21,499 nucleotides of DNA from Anaerolineae bacterium (GTDB lineage: Bacteria > Chloroflexota > Anaerolineae > JAFGEY01): contig JAFGJF010000559.1 in NCBI GenBank assembly GCA_016929205.1, forward strand, positions 1 through 21,499, in the 5' to 3' direction. Both the position numbers and the translations under genes were made by a program. Positions 7,687-15,181 of this stretch are shown piece after piece. The stretch's first letter is position 1, and the number at the start of each line of letters is the position of its first letter. The notes below the pieces were generated by a model, which was not told the origin of the DNA, ran no database searches, and saw only the letters and a list, made by a program, of their open reading frames with translations.

Positions 7687-7707
7687 GACCCTTTCGAGAA
7701 CAGGGTC
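7687..7707. promoter_or_regulatory. Short dyad upstream of the lipoprotein gene
   Basis: GACCCT (7687-7692) and AGGGTC (7702-7707) form an inverted repeat with a 9-base centre (TTCGAGAAC), 46 bases before the lipoprotein start. A TATGAT at 7727-7732 could be a -10 element, but no convincing -35 is seen. The dyad could be an operator or part of the element insertion boundary. Support is weak. Confidence 0.25.
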
Positions 7708-7752
7708 CGGAGCAGAACTCGTTTTCTATGATACAAGAAAGGGATGCACCCA

Positions 7753-8421
7753 GTGAAAGCACTGCAGCTCGGCTCCATACTCATCGTCATCAGCATACTG
7801 CTTGGCGCTTGCAGCACAAACTCGCCTGTGCCCTTGCCAACTGAAACCGTGGCGTCCTCGCTATTTGAATCGCCCATTGGCTCAAATCTGACGGTTGCTC
7901 CGCCACCCGAGGCGCCAAGTGGCCGCATTCTGACCGCGATGGAAACCCTTCCCCTCGCCCAAAACCAGGCGCGTTCCTGGAACCCTGAAGCGGTCTTGAT
8001 CGGTGTCCAACCATCTCGCGCCATGCAGTATAACCTGGGACTCGTGCCCGGTTCGCTGGGATGGTTTTATCAATTCCAAGTACCATCTACCAAAAGAGAG
8101 TTGTTTGTCCAGATCGTCAATGGGGAATTGTACGGGGCAACGGTTGCGCGTCCGCTAGGCGAATTTGATTTTACGTTTCAAGAGATTGACACAGCACAAA
8201 TCGCCTTGGACAGCACTGATGTGCTAGACTTTTACTTGCGCAGCCAGGAAGGCATCAAGTACGTTCAAAAGCACGATGATGTCGAATGGGACTTTCGTCT
8301 GGTCTACCCAAGCACGGTTCCCAACCCGGTATGGAGTCTGTACGATGTCGAGCAAACAGGCACCATCTTGCTAAACATAGACGCCGTAACGGGAGAAATC
8401 ACCGAAAACCCGCTTCCCTGA
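7753..8421 (+). CDS. Lipoprotein, PepSY-like C-terminal part
   Basis: A 222-residue lipoprotein: MKALQLGS, then a hydrophobic core and lipobox LLGAC (Cys at residue 20 of this start), then a Ser/Pro/Thr-rich linker. The C-terminal ~130 residues contain WFYQFQVP, VVQIVNGELYG-like and DFRLVYPS...WSLYDV...LLNIDAVTGEI segments, resembling the fold pattern of PepSY-like domains (strand-helix-strand with a final 'iDa.TGei'). The role is unknown; such domains are often inhibitory or sensory at the cell surface. AAAGGG at 7738-7743 is nine bases before GTG 7753 but abuts the in-frame ATG at 7744, so GTG 7753 is preferred; ATG 7744 would add three residues. The glycosyltransferase gene follows after 22 bases, so the two are probably co-transcribed. 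Confidence 0.65.
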   Translation: MKALQLGSILIVISILLGACSTNSPVPLPTETVASSLFESPIGSNLTVAPPPEAPSGRILTAMETLPLAQNQARSWNPEAVLIGVQPSRAMQYNLGLVPGSLGWFYQFQVPSTKRELFVQIVNGELYGATVARPLGEFDFTFQEIDTAQIALDSTDVLDFYLRSQEGIKYVQKHDDVEWDFRLVYPSTVPNPVWSLYDVEQTGTILLNIDAVTGEITENPLP

Positions 8422-8443
8422 CCGGAGCCAGCCAGGACCAAGT

Positions 8444-9421
8444 ATGACCAAACTCATTATTCAGATTCCATGCTTGAACGAAGCACAGACGCTTCCTGCC
8501 ACCCTGGCTGCGCTGCCTCATCACATCGACGGCATCGATTGCATCGAAACGCTGATCATCGACGACGGCAGCACCGATGAGACCATCGCCGTCGCTCGCC
8601 AGAGCGGCGTCCAGCACATCGTGCGCTTCAAGATCAACCGTGGCCTGGCCCGGGCATTTGCCGCCGGATTGGATGCCTGCTTACGATTGGGCGCCGATAT
8701 CATTGTCAATACCGACGCCGACGGCCAATATCCCGGTCAGGACATCCCCAGGCTCGTCGCCCCCATCCTCAACAGCGAAGCCGATCTCGTGATCGGAGAT
8801 CGGGGCGTCGAGTCGGTCGCCCACTTTTCCCCGGCCAAGCGCCTCTTGCAAAAGCTGGGAAGCAACACCGTCAGTGCATTGTCCGGCATAAGAGTCGGTG
8901 ATGCAACCAGCGGATTCCGCGCTTACAGCCGCGATGCCGCATTACGCCTGAATATTATCACCGAGTTTACGTACACACTCGAGACGATCATCCAAAGCGG
9001 CAAAAAGCCGATCACCATCACCACCGTGCCGACGAGCAGCAATCTGCCCACACGCCCCTCACGGCTCTTTTCCGGTATCCCGCAGTACCTGCGGCAGCAA
9101 GTACCCAGCATCCTGCGCCTGTATCTGGTCTACCAGCCGCTCAAGACGTTTACCATCCTGGCGTCGCTCTTTTTGGGGGCAGGAACGTTGATCGGCATCC
9201 GTTTTTTATACTATTATGCTCAGGGGCTGGGCGACGGCAGGGTGCAGTCACTCATTCTGGCTGCCATCTTGTTGATCGTGGGGTTTCAGGTCTTTATTCT
9301 CGGGCTCGTTGCCGACTTGCTAGCCGCCAACCGCCGGTTGATCGAGGATACACTGTATCGCGTGCGGAAAATTGAGCTGGTTCATCCTGAATCCAGTTGC
9401 ACTATCGACTCGACAGAATAA
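8444..9421 (+). CDS. DPM1-like GT2 glycosyltransferase with C-terminal membrane segments
   Basis: A 325-residue GT2 enzyme of the dolichyl/polyprenyl-phosphate mannosyl- or glucosyltransferase type. The N-terminus has IPCLNEAQTLP (residues 8-18), IIDDGSTDET (38-47), INRGLARAFAAG (64-75) and the DxD motif in NTDADGQYP (89-97), followed by DATSGFRAYSRDAA. Two hydrophobic segments near the C-terminus (about 225-250 and 265-290) anchor it in the membrane. The family transfers a sugar from GDP- or UDP-sugar to a polyprenyl phosphate, whose product is the donor for GT-C enzymes such as the one at 1083-2603. AGGA at 8434-8437 sits six bases before the ATG. The donor sugar cannot be told. Confidence 0.85.
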   Translation: MTKLIIQIPCLNEAQTLPATLAALPHHIDGIDCIETLIIDDGSTDETIAVARQSGVQHIVRFKINRGLARAFAAGLDACLRLGADIIVNTDADGQYPGQDIPRLVAPILNSEADLVIGDRGVESVAHFSPAKRLLQKLGSNTVSALSGIRVGDATSGFRAYSRDAALRLNIITEFTYTLETIIQSGKKPITITTVPTSSNLPTRPSRLFSGIPQYLRQQVPSILRLYLVYQPLKTFTILASLFLGAGTLIGIRFLYYYAQGLGDGRVQSLILAAILLIVGFQVFILGLVADLLAANRRLIEDTLYRVRKIELVHPESSCTIDSTE

Positions 9422-9434
9422 AACAAGCTTTTTT

Positions 9435-10205
9435 TCACTCTGTTTCCTCATAGACACCTTTTCTCGCCATCCGCCGCACTTGCACCACGTCCCAAAACAT
9501 GCGCGCGGAATCGGCAAAGAGATTGCCTTTGCTCTCCGTCCCATATCGCCACTTGACCGGAATTTCTTCGATGCGATATCCTGCCTGCAAAGCCAGGTAC
9601 AACACTTCGACGTCAAAGCCGGTCACGGCTCCCCCTTTGAGCGTCTTGGCATCTTGGCCGTACAAACGCACGCGGTGAAACAAGTCTTGAGCCACCTCGT
9701 GGCGAAACCCCTTGAACCCGCACTGCGTGTCTTGAAAACGAAGGCCAGAAATGATCCTGACGGCAAGGTTGAAAACCCGCCCCATCACGTGCCGGTAAAA
9801 TGGCTCGTTCACGCGCATCGCGCCGATGCCCTCGCGCGTTCCAATCGCAACGTCGCACCCCGCCTCCAGCGCGCCGATCATCTTGCCCACCTCATAGATC
9901 GGTGTTGCCAGGTCGGCATCGGTAAACAAAACATAACGGCCCTTGCCGGCCAACATGCCGGTGCGGACCGTATACCCTTTACCGCGATGATCGTTTTCGA
10001 TTAATTGAACAGAAGGATGCTGTTCGATGAACGATTGAACCACCAGAACCGTGTCATCTGAACTGCCATCGTCGACCACAATGACTTCGGACGTATATTC
10101 CTGCTTGTTCAAATAGGTGACAACGGTCTCCAGCGTGCCCAGAATAACAGTCTGCTCGTTCCAGGTAGGAATCACGACGGACAAGAACGGCGAGTCAGTC
10201 ATCAT
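9435..10205 (-). CDS. ALG5/DPM1-like GT2 glycosyltransferase
   Basis: A 256-residue GT2 enzyme without transmembrane segments, resembling polyprenyl-phosphate glucosyl/mannosyltransferases. Visible motifs are VVIPTWNEQ (residues 10-18), VVDDGSSDDT (43-52), DHRGKGYTVRTGM (72-84), FTDADLATP (94-102) and DTQCGFKGFR (159-168). The last is characteristic of the DPM1/ALG5 group. It probably loads a sugar onto a polyprenyl phosphate for surface glycan or lipid assembly. It is the last gene of the rmlD operon, 82 bases after the preceding GT2, and converges with the 8444-9421 gene across only 13 bases. GGGGAG lies 3 bases before the first ATG (10205) and 6 before the second (10202), so translation may begin at 10202. 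Confidence 0.85.
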   Translation of the reverse strand: MMTDSPFLSVVIPTWNEQTVILGTLETVVTYLNKQEYTSEVIVVDDGSSDDTVLVVQSFIEQHPSVQLIENDHRGKGYTVRTGMLAGKGRYVLFTDADLATPIYEVGKMIGALEAGCDVAIGTREGIGAMRVNEPFYRHVMGRVFNLAVRIISGLRFQDTQCGFKGFRHEVAQDLFHRVRLYGQDAKTLKGGAVTGFDVEVLYLALQAGYRIEEIPVKWRYGTESKGNLFADSARMFWDVVQVRRMARKGVYEETE

Positions 10206-10287
10206 TTGCTCCCCATTGTGCGAACCCTGCCGCCCGTCGAGAAAATGGCTCGCACAAAAAAGCCATCCCTTTTGGCGGTCAGACAGT

Positions 10288-11235
10288 TCACACCTCTACA
10301 AACAAAGACTCGATATAGTCGTCACTCACTCGACGGTGCGCCTGAATCGAGCGACGCTTATGTAACATTCTGGGCAAACCCACAACTCCTGCCAACTGGC
10401 CGCGCATCGTTGCCCTTGCCGCAGCGCCGCGCCACGACCGGGCGGCATCCGTAAACCGGGACCATTGGGCAGCGACAATCCCGGCGCGATACTTTTTCCA
10501 CATCGTCGAGGGCAAATTCTTGGCCAAAACCCAAACGGTATTGCGCGCCACGTAAAACGATGCCGTTGGACCTCCGCCGGTTGCGCTCACCTTGTGATAC
10601 AAAATGGCACGCGGCGCATAAATACACTTGTACCCCGCCAACTGGGCGCGCCAGCTTAGATCGACGTCTTCGCAATAGCTCCCAAAATCGGCATCAAACA
10701 AGCCAACGTCGTCCAACATGGCCCGGTGAAATGCCGGCGCGACGCCGGCCGCGCCAAAAACGTACTCCTGGTGGTCAAATTGGCCCTCATCCAGTTGCCA
10801 CACGCCGCGGCTGTCAAACGTACCGTTGACGCGTACAAAATCCCCGGTGGTATGCAGCCTGGACCGGTCATCGAACAAGCGAACCCGGGACGTGGCCATC
10901 CCTGCATCCGGATGCTGCTCCAGAGCCATCACCAATTCGGCCAGCCAATCCGGTTCAACCTCGGTATCGTTATTCAAGATACACAGCACTTGGCCGGCAG
11001 CGTTTTGCAGCCCAACGTTACACCCGCCCGCGTATCCCAGATTCTTGGGCAGGGCAATGACCTTGACTTGGGGATAGTCGCGTGCCAGCAGGGCCAGCGA
11101 CGCATCACGTGAGCCATTATCGACGACAATCGTCTCAAAATCGGTAAACCGCTGGCGCTGCAGCGCATCGAGACACGTCGGCAGGTGCGCCACACCGTTC
11201 CAGTTAGGGATGACGACCGATGCTTTTTTACCCAA
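10288..11235 (-). CDS. GT2 family glycosyltransferase (rhamnosyltransferase-like)
   Basis: A 315-residue GT2 enzyme with VVIPNWNG (residues 7-14), IVVDNGSRDAS (36-46), KNLGYAGGCNVGL (64-76), the metal-binding ILNNDTEVEP (86-95), FGAAGVAPAFHRAML, and the acceptor-side YCEDVDLSWR. These are the hallmarks of WbbL-type rhamnosyltransferases. The gene starts with TTG, overlapping the end of rmlD by 8 bases (TTG GGT AAA reads across the rmlD TAA), which indicates translational coupling. Because rmlD makes dTDP-L-rhamnose, a rhamnosyl transfer function is a reasonable inference but is not proven by motifs. It resembles the gene at 168-1064 in layout while being clearly diverged from it. Confidence 0.85.
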   Translation of the reverse strand: MGKKASVVIPNWNGVAHLPTCLDALQRQRFTDFETIVVDNGSRDASLALLARDYPQVKVIALPKNLGYAGGCNVGLQNAAGQVLCILNNDTEVEPDWLAELVMALEQHPDAGMATSRVRLFDDRSRLHTTGDFVRVNGTFDSRGVWQLDEGQFDHQEYVFGAAGVAPAFHRAMLDDVGLFDADFGSYCEDVDLSWRAQLAGYKCIYAPRAILYHKVSATGGGPTASFYVARNTVWVLAKNLPSTMWKKYRAGIVAAQWSRFTDAARSWRGAAARATMRGQLAGVVGLPRMLHKRRSIQAHRRVSDDYIESLFVEV

Positions 11236-12055
11236 AATAGTCTCTCAGTGCCTCATCCCAGTGACGCAGCTCGATTCCAAGCTGCCGGCCTGCCAGGTTG
11301 CGAATCACACAATTCAAGGGAGGCACACTGGCTCTCGGCCACTGGTCGGACGTAATGGATTCGATCGGCACATCACTTTTGCCGGCCAATTCCAGGATCC
11401 GGCGTGCAAACGCAAACCGGGAGCAAGCGCCCTCATTGGTAAAGTGATAGATGCCATAATGATCGGTGCGAATCAGCTTGTTGATCGCATCGGCCAGGTC
11501 CGGGGCATAGGTTGGAGAGCTGATCTCGTCACACACCACGCGCAGTTTGCCATATTTGTCCGCTCCGCCTAGAATCGCGTGCAAGAAATTGCGTCCGCCG
11601 GACGCATACAACCACGCCGTTCGCACAACATAAAAACGGGCAAGGTGCATCCGTGTATACACTTCGGCCGCCAGCTTGGAACGCCCATATGGATTGATCG
11701 GATTGCATGGCTCGTATTCGTAATAGGGCGCGCCCTTTTTGCCATCAAACACTTCATTCGAACTGACCGTCAACATGGCCGCGTCACAGCGCAAACAAGC
11801 CAATGCCACATTTTGTGTCCCCAACCCGTTGACCTGCAGCGCCAGCTCGGGTTCGCGCGCACACTTGTCCACATCGGTCAGCGCGGCAGGGTGTAGCACA
11901 ATATCGGGCCTAAAATCGCAAATAGCCTTTCCAATCGCCTGCGCATCCGTGATATCGTATTCCGGGAGATCAAGTCCCAGCAGCTCATCCTGCTGGAGCA
12001 CTTGAAGCAGTGCCTGACCCAACTGCCCTTTATGTCCGGTGACAACAATTCGCAT
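11228..12055 (-). CDS. rfbD: dTDP-4-dehydrorhamnose reductase
   Basis: A 275-residue short-chain dehydrogenase of the RmlD/RfbD family, which reduces dTDP-4-dehydro-L-rhamnose to dTDP-L-rhamnose with NAD(P)H. It shows the Rossmann GHKGQLG (residues 7-13), DITDAQA (34-40), HPAALTDVDKCA (55-66), SSNEVFDG (98-105, where most relatives have STDYVFDG), and the catalytic YGRSK (Y123, K127). A C-terminal GIYHFTNEG segment matches the substrate domain. Its start has GAGGTG five bases upstream and a near-consensus promoter. It heads an operon with two glycosyltransferases. The rmlA, rmlB and rmlC partners are not in the window. Because the active-site Thr region differs slightly, a related sugar-nucleotide reductase remains possible. 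Confidence 0.85.
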   Translation of the reverse strand: MRIVVTGHKGQLGQALLQVLQQDELLGLDLPEYDITDAQAIGKAICDFRPDIVLHPAALTDVDKCAREPELALQVNGLGTQNVALACLRCDAAMLTVSSNEVFDGKKGAPYYEYEPCNPINPYGRSKLAAEVYTRMHLARFYVVRTAWLYASGGRNFLHAILGGADKYGKLRVVCDEISSPTYAPDLADAINKLIRTDHYGIYHFTNEGACSRFAFARRILELAGKSDVPIESITSDQWPRASVPPLNCVIRNLAGRQLGIELRHWDEALRDYFG

Positions 12056-12072
12056 TCAACACCTCAAAAGAG

Positions 12073-12101
12073 ATTATAACATAAGCATTCTAGAGTGACA
12101 A
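12073..12101 (-). promoter_or_regulatory. Near-consensus promoter of the rmlD-glycosyltransferase operon
   Basis: On the minus strand TTGTCA (12096-12101) and TATAAT (12073-12078) are separated by exactly 17 bases, in the 53-base gap between the mutS stop and the rmlD start. The expected start near 12066 gives a leader of only about 11 bases, with the GAGGTG ribosome binding site (12060-12065) almost at the 5' end. The operon is therefore transcribed independently of mutS. Confidence 0.7.
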
Positions 12102-12108
12102 AAGCCTA

Positions 12109-14778
12109 TCAGAATGTGATACCATCGATCCGTTTTTGTAGTTCGTTCAAAATGACCAGCGCCTGTACAGGTGTGATGTTTGCCACATCAACGCGCACCA
12201 ATTCGCGCAGCGTCTCTTTCAGGCTTGTCTCGTCAATGCCATACAACGTAGGCAAGAGCGGCTCGTTCATCAGCCACACCCGCTCCGGTTCCGGGACATA
12301 AACATCTCCGCTTGGCCTCCTGTCTTCTTGCTCCAATCGGGCCAGCACTTGACCGGCGCGATCGATCACCCGTTCGGGCAGCCCGGCCAACCGCGCCACC
12401 TGGATGCCATAGCTTTTATCCACACCGCCGGCAACAAGCTGCCGCAAAAAGACGACGCGATTATCCTTTTCGACGACAGCTAGCGTATAGTTTCGGGCTG
12501 CTTCCAGGCTCTCCGCCAACCGGGTGAGTTCGTGAAAATGCGTCGCGAACAGGGTCCTCGCCCCAATCGTATTGTGCAGATCTTCGGCCACAGCCCAGGC
12601 AAGGCTCATCCCATCATACGTACTCGTTCCTCGTCCGACCTCATCGAGAATGACCAGGCTGCGTTCAGTGGCATGGCGCAAAATATAGCTCGTCTCGCTC
12701 ATTTCCACCAAAAAAGTTGACCGGCCTCGCGTAATATCGTCACTGGCTCCGGCGCGGACAAAAATGCGGTCGGCCAGCCCTATTTGAGCCTTTGCCGCAG
12801 GAACAAAGCTGCCCATTTGAGCCAACAGCACAATAAGCGCCACCTGGCGAACGTAAACCGACTTGCCGCTCATATTTGGCCCGGTCAGGATCAGCAGCCG
12901 TTCATCCCGGGAAAAGGTAGCGTCATTAGGCACGAATCGTTCACCATCGGCCAACATGGATTCGACGACCGGATGCCATCCCTGGTGAACGACGATCGCA
13001 TTCCCCGAATCCATCGTGGGCCGAACGTACCCGTTGATCGCAGCAACACGCGCCAAGGCCGCCAGGGTGTCCAGCTCGGCCAAAACGTGTGCTGTGCGGC
13101 TCAACAAATCCGACCTGGCAGCGACATATTGTCGAATCTCGACAAACAACTCGTACTCGAGCGCTTTGCCCTGATCCTCGGCGGTCAGAATGTCAATCTC
13201 GCACGCCTTGAGTGCCGGCGTCACAAATCGCTCCGCATGCCGGACCGTAGCCCGCCGTTCATAGTCGGCAGGCACGAGGTGCAAATTGCTCTTGGTTACC
13301 TCGATAAAGAACCCAAACACCTGATTATAGCGAACGCGCAGGGTCTTGATCCCCGTCTGTTCGCGCTGTTCAGCCTCAAACTGGGCCAACCAATCGCGCC
13401 CCTGATCGGCAACCTGGCGCAGCCGCGCTAACTCGGCATGATACGCACTTGTGATCAACCCGCCATCCTTGATCAGGATAGGCGGATCCTCTACAATCGC
13501 CCTGGAAATCAGATCCACAATGTCGTGCAGCGCATCACTATCGAGCGAACCACGCAAATCACACAAGCGCGCTGACTGTGCGTCGGCCAACAGCGTTTGA
13601 AGTCGAGGCACGCGTTCCAAAACATTTCTCAATGCCACCAGGTCACGCGCGTTGGCAGACCCAAAGCCAATTCGCCCCACCAGGCGCTCCAGGTCATACA
13701 CGCCGTCGAGCACGTCGCGTAATTCATCCCGCCACCAGGCGCGCTCAAACAACTCTTGCACCGCATCGTGACGCGCCTGGATGGTCTCCAGGTCAAGCAG
13801 CGGCTGGACAAGCCAACGCCGTAGCATGCGACGTCCCATCGCCGAAAGGGTACAATCCATTTGCTCCAATAAAGAACCAGCGCGCCGCCCGTCACGCAGC
13901 GTACACGTCAACTCGAGATTGCGACGGCTCACGTCGTCGAGCGTCATATAGATCGCCAGATCACAAGTCTCTAACCGCGTGATATGAGCCAACTCGGAGA
14001 GCTGGTTGTTCTGCAAATAGCCAAGCACGCCGCCGGCTGCCATCAACGCCAACGGCAACTGTTCGCAACCATAGCCCTCCAAAGTGACGACGCCAAAATG
14101 GGTTTTGAGTCGTTCTGTTGTTACCTGAAGGCCGAACTCGACGTCATCGAGTGGAGAAAGCCGGAACGGATGAAAACGATCGAAAAGAGCAGTGAACGTC
14201 TCATCCTGGGCCAGCGAACGAGCCAACACGATCTCGCTGGGACCGAGACGAGCCAACTCTTCCCAAAAACTGTTCTCTGCATCCGGGCCAACGATCTGGG
14301 TTGTTTTGAACACACCTGTCGCAAGATCGATTACGGCCACGCCATAGCCGTCAGGGCATCCTCGCTGCCCGAAACTGACGACCACGCCGGCAAGCAAATT
14401 TTCCTTATCGTCATAGTCGCGCAACAGCGACTCTTCAACCACCGTGCCCGGGGTGATGACGCGCACCACGTCACGCTTGACCAGCCCTTTTGCCTGGCGG
14501 GCATCCTCCAGTTGCTCTACAATGGCAACCTTGTGCCCCAGTTGGATCAGGCGCGCGACATAGGTGTTCAGACGGTGATGTGGGATGCCGCACATCGGCA
14601 GACGCGTACGCTTTGAGAAGCGGCGTGAGGTCAGAACCAACCCCAACTGCCGCGCAACCAACTCGGCATCCGCTTCAAATAGCTCGTAGAAATCTCCCAG
14701 GCGATAAAGCACCAGGGCATCACCGTAGCGGGCCTTGATCCCACGATATTGTTTCAGCATCGGCGTTTGTACGGTCAT
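12109..14778 (-). CDS. mutS: DNA mismatch repair protein MutS
   Basis: An 889-residue full-length MutS, the mismatch-recognition ATPase of post-replicative DNA repair. The N-terminal mismatch-binding domain carries the GDFYELF motif with F30-Y31-E32 (the Phe-x-Glu that contacts the mispair). The connector, core/lever and clamp regions follow. The ATPase has Walker A GPNMSGKS (about 633-640), the STFLVEMSE signature and Walker B VILDEVGRGTST (D712, E713), then ATHFHEL. The C-terminal helix-turn-helix dimerisation part is present and the length is normal for MutS1. No mutL is seen nearby. The gene is divergent from the small membrane protein at 14843. GGA lies eight bases upstream of the ATG. 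Confidence 0.97.
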   Translation of the reverse strand: MTVQTPMLKQYRGIKARYGDALVLYRLGDFYELFEADAELVARQLGLVLTSRRFSKRTRLPMCGIPHHRLNTYVARLIQLGHKVAIVEQLEDARQAKGLVKRDVVRVITPGTVVEESLLRDYDDKENLLAGVVVSFGQRGCPDGYGVAVIDLATGVFKTTQIVGPDAENSFWEELARLGPSEIVLARSLAQDETFTALFDRFHPFRLSPLDDVEFGLQVTTERLKTHFGVVTLEGYGCEQLPLALMAAGGVLGYLQNNQLSELAHITRLETCDLAIYMTLDDVSRRNLELTCTLRDGRRAGSLLEQMDCTLSAMGRRMLRRWLVQPLLDLETIQARHDAVQELFERAWWRDELRDVLDGVYDLERLVGRIGFGSANARDLVALRNVLERVPRLQTLLADAQSARLCDLRGSLDSDALHDIVDLISRAIVEDPPILIKDGGLITSAYHAELARLRQVADQGRDWLAQFEAEQREQTGIKTLRVRYNQVFGFFIEVTKSNLHLVPADYERRATVRHAERFVTPALKACEIDILTAEDQGKALEYELFVEIRQYVAARSDLLSRTAHVLAELDTLAALARVAAINGYVRPTMDSGNAIVVHQGWHPVVESMLADGERFVPNDATFSRDERLLILTGPNMSGKSVYVRQVALIVLLAQMGSFVPAAKAQIGLADRIFVRAGASDDITRGRSTFLVEMSETSYILRHATERSLVILDEVGRGTSTYDGMSLAWAVAEDLHNTIGARTLFATHFHELTRLAESLEAARNYTLAVVEKDNRVVFLRQLVAGGVDKSYGIQVARLAGLPERVIDRAGQVLARLEQEDRRPSGDVYVPEPERVWLMNEPLLPTLYGIDETSLKETLRELVRVDVANITPVQALVILNELQKRIDGITF

Positions 14779-14806
14779 CTCTCTTTTCCATCAATGCCAT
14801 CTTTTT

Positions 14807-14835
14807 TTGGACAAGGACTCAAACTGTGCTACAAT
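14807..14835 (+). promoter_or_regulatory. Promoter placing the transcript start at the ATG
   Basis: TTGGAC (14807-14812), a 17-base spacer and TACAAT (14830-14835). The usual 6-8 base distance to the start places the first transcribed base at about 14842-14843, the ATG of the small membrane protein itself. No ribosome binding site precedes that ATG, so a leaderless mRNA is predicted. Confidence 0.6.
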
Positions 14836-14842
14836 ACGTCCC

Positions 14843-15181
14843 ATGCTTACCATACGCCGCGAAAAAAAGTGGATATACCGACTGACCAAGATGACGGCCG
14901 TCCTTGCCTGGGTTCTGGCGAACGGACTGGACATATTCAGCACGTTTCTGTTTTTGCAGCTAGGCGGGCAACTCGCTTTTGCAGAGATGACGGCAAGACA
15001 CCACCCAATCGAATTTACCTTGATTTACGCAGGAATGCGCACATTGGGCACGCTGGCGGTGTGCCTTGTCGTCATCCTTGTGGAAAAATACTGGCCGTCC
15101 AAAGCCCAGATAGTTTGGAACGCGCTGACCGCCGGCGCGCTGATAACAGCTATCGCCGCGTGGATACGCATCTATCAATAG
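14843..15181 (+). CDS. Small membrane protein, DUF5658-like
   Basis: A 112-residue membrane protein with a basic N-terminus (MLTIRREKKWIYRLTK) and three hydrophobic segments at about 18-40, 62-81 and 92-110. The first segment contains LANGLDIFSTFLFLQLGGQ, with N27 and D30, then E48, which resembles the N..D..T....G....E pattern of DUF5658-type proteins. Function unknown. The ATG at 14843 is supported by a promoter that would start transcription there; an upstream in-frame ATG at 14735 would run through mutS and is rejected. Its last 7 bases overlap tail-to-tail with the end of the L,D-transpeptidase gene. Confidence 0.65.
   Translation: MLTIRREKKWIYRLTKMTAVLAWVLANGLDIFSTFLFLQLGGQLAFAEMTARHHPIEFTLIYAGMRTLGTLAVCLVVILVEKYWPSKAQIVWNALTAGALITAIAAWIRIYQ

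Noticed and set aside
7385..7743. Searched for a tRNA, riboswitch or small gene
   Set aside because: Only the terminator, the MITE-like element and a short dyad are visible; no cloverleaf or start/ribosome binding site pair was found.
7533..8024. 163-codon minus-strand frame overlapping the MITE-like element and lipoprotein
   Set aside because: Considered as a possible transposase remnant, but it has no DDE or helix-turn-helix features and half of it is antisense to the lipoprotein.
12784..13431. 215-codon plus-strand frame antisense to mutS (and another at 13984-14616)
   Set aside because: Shadow frames caused by mutS codon bias; no motifs and no start signals.
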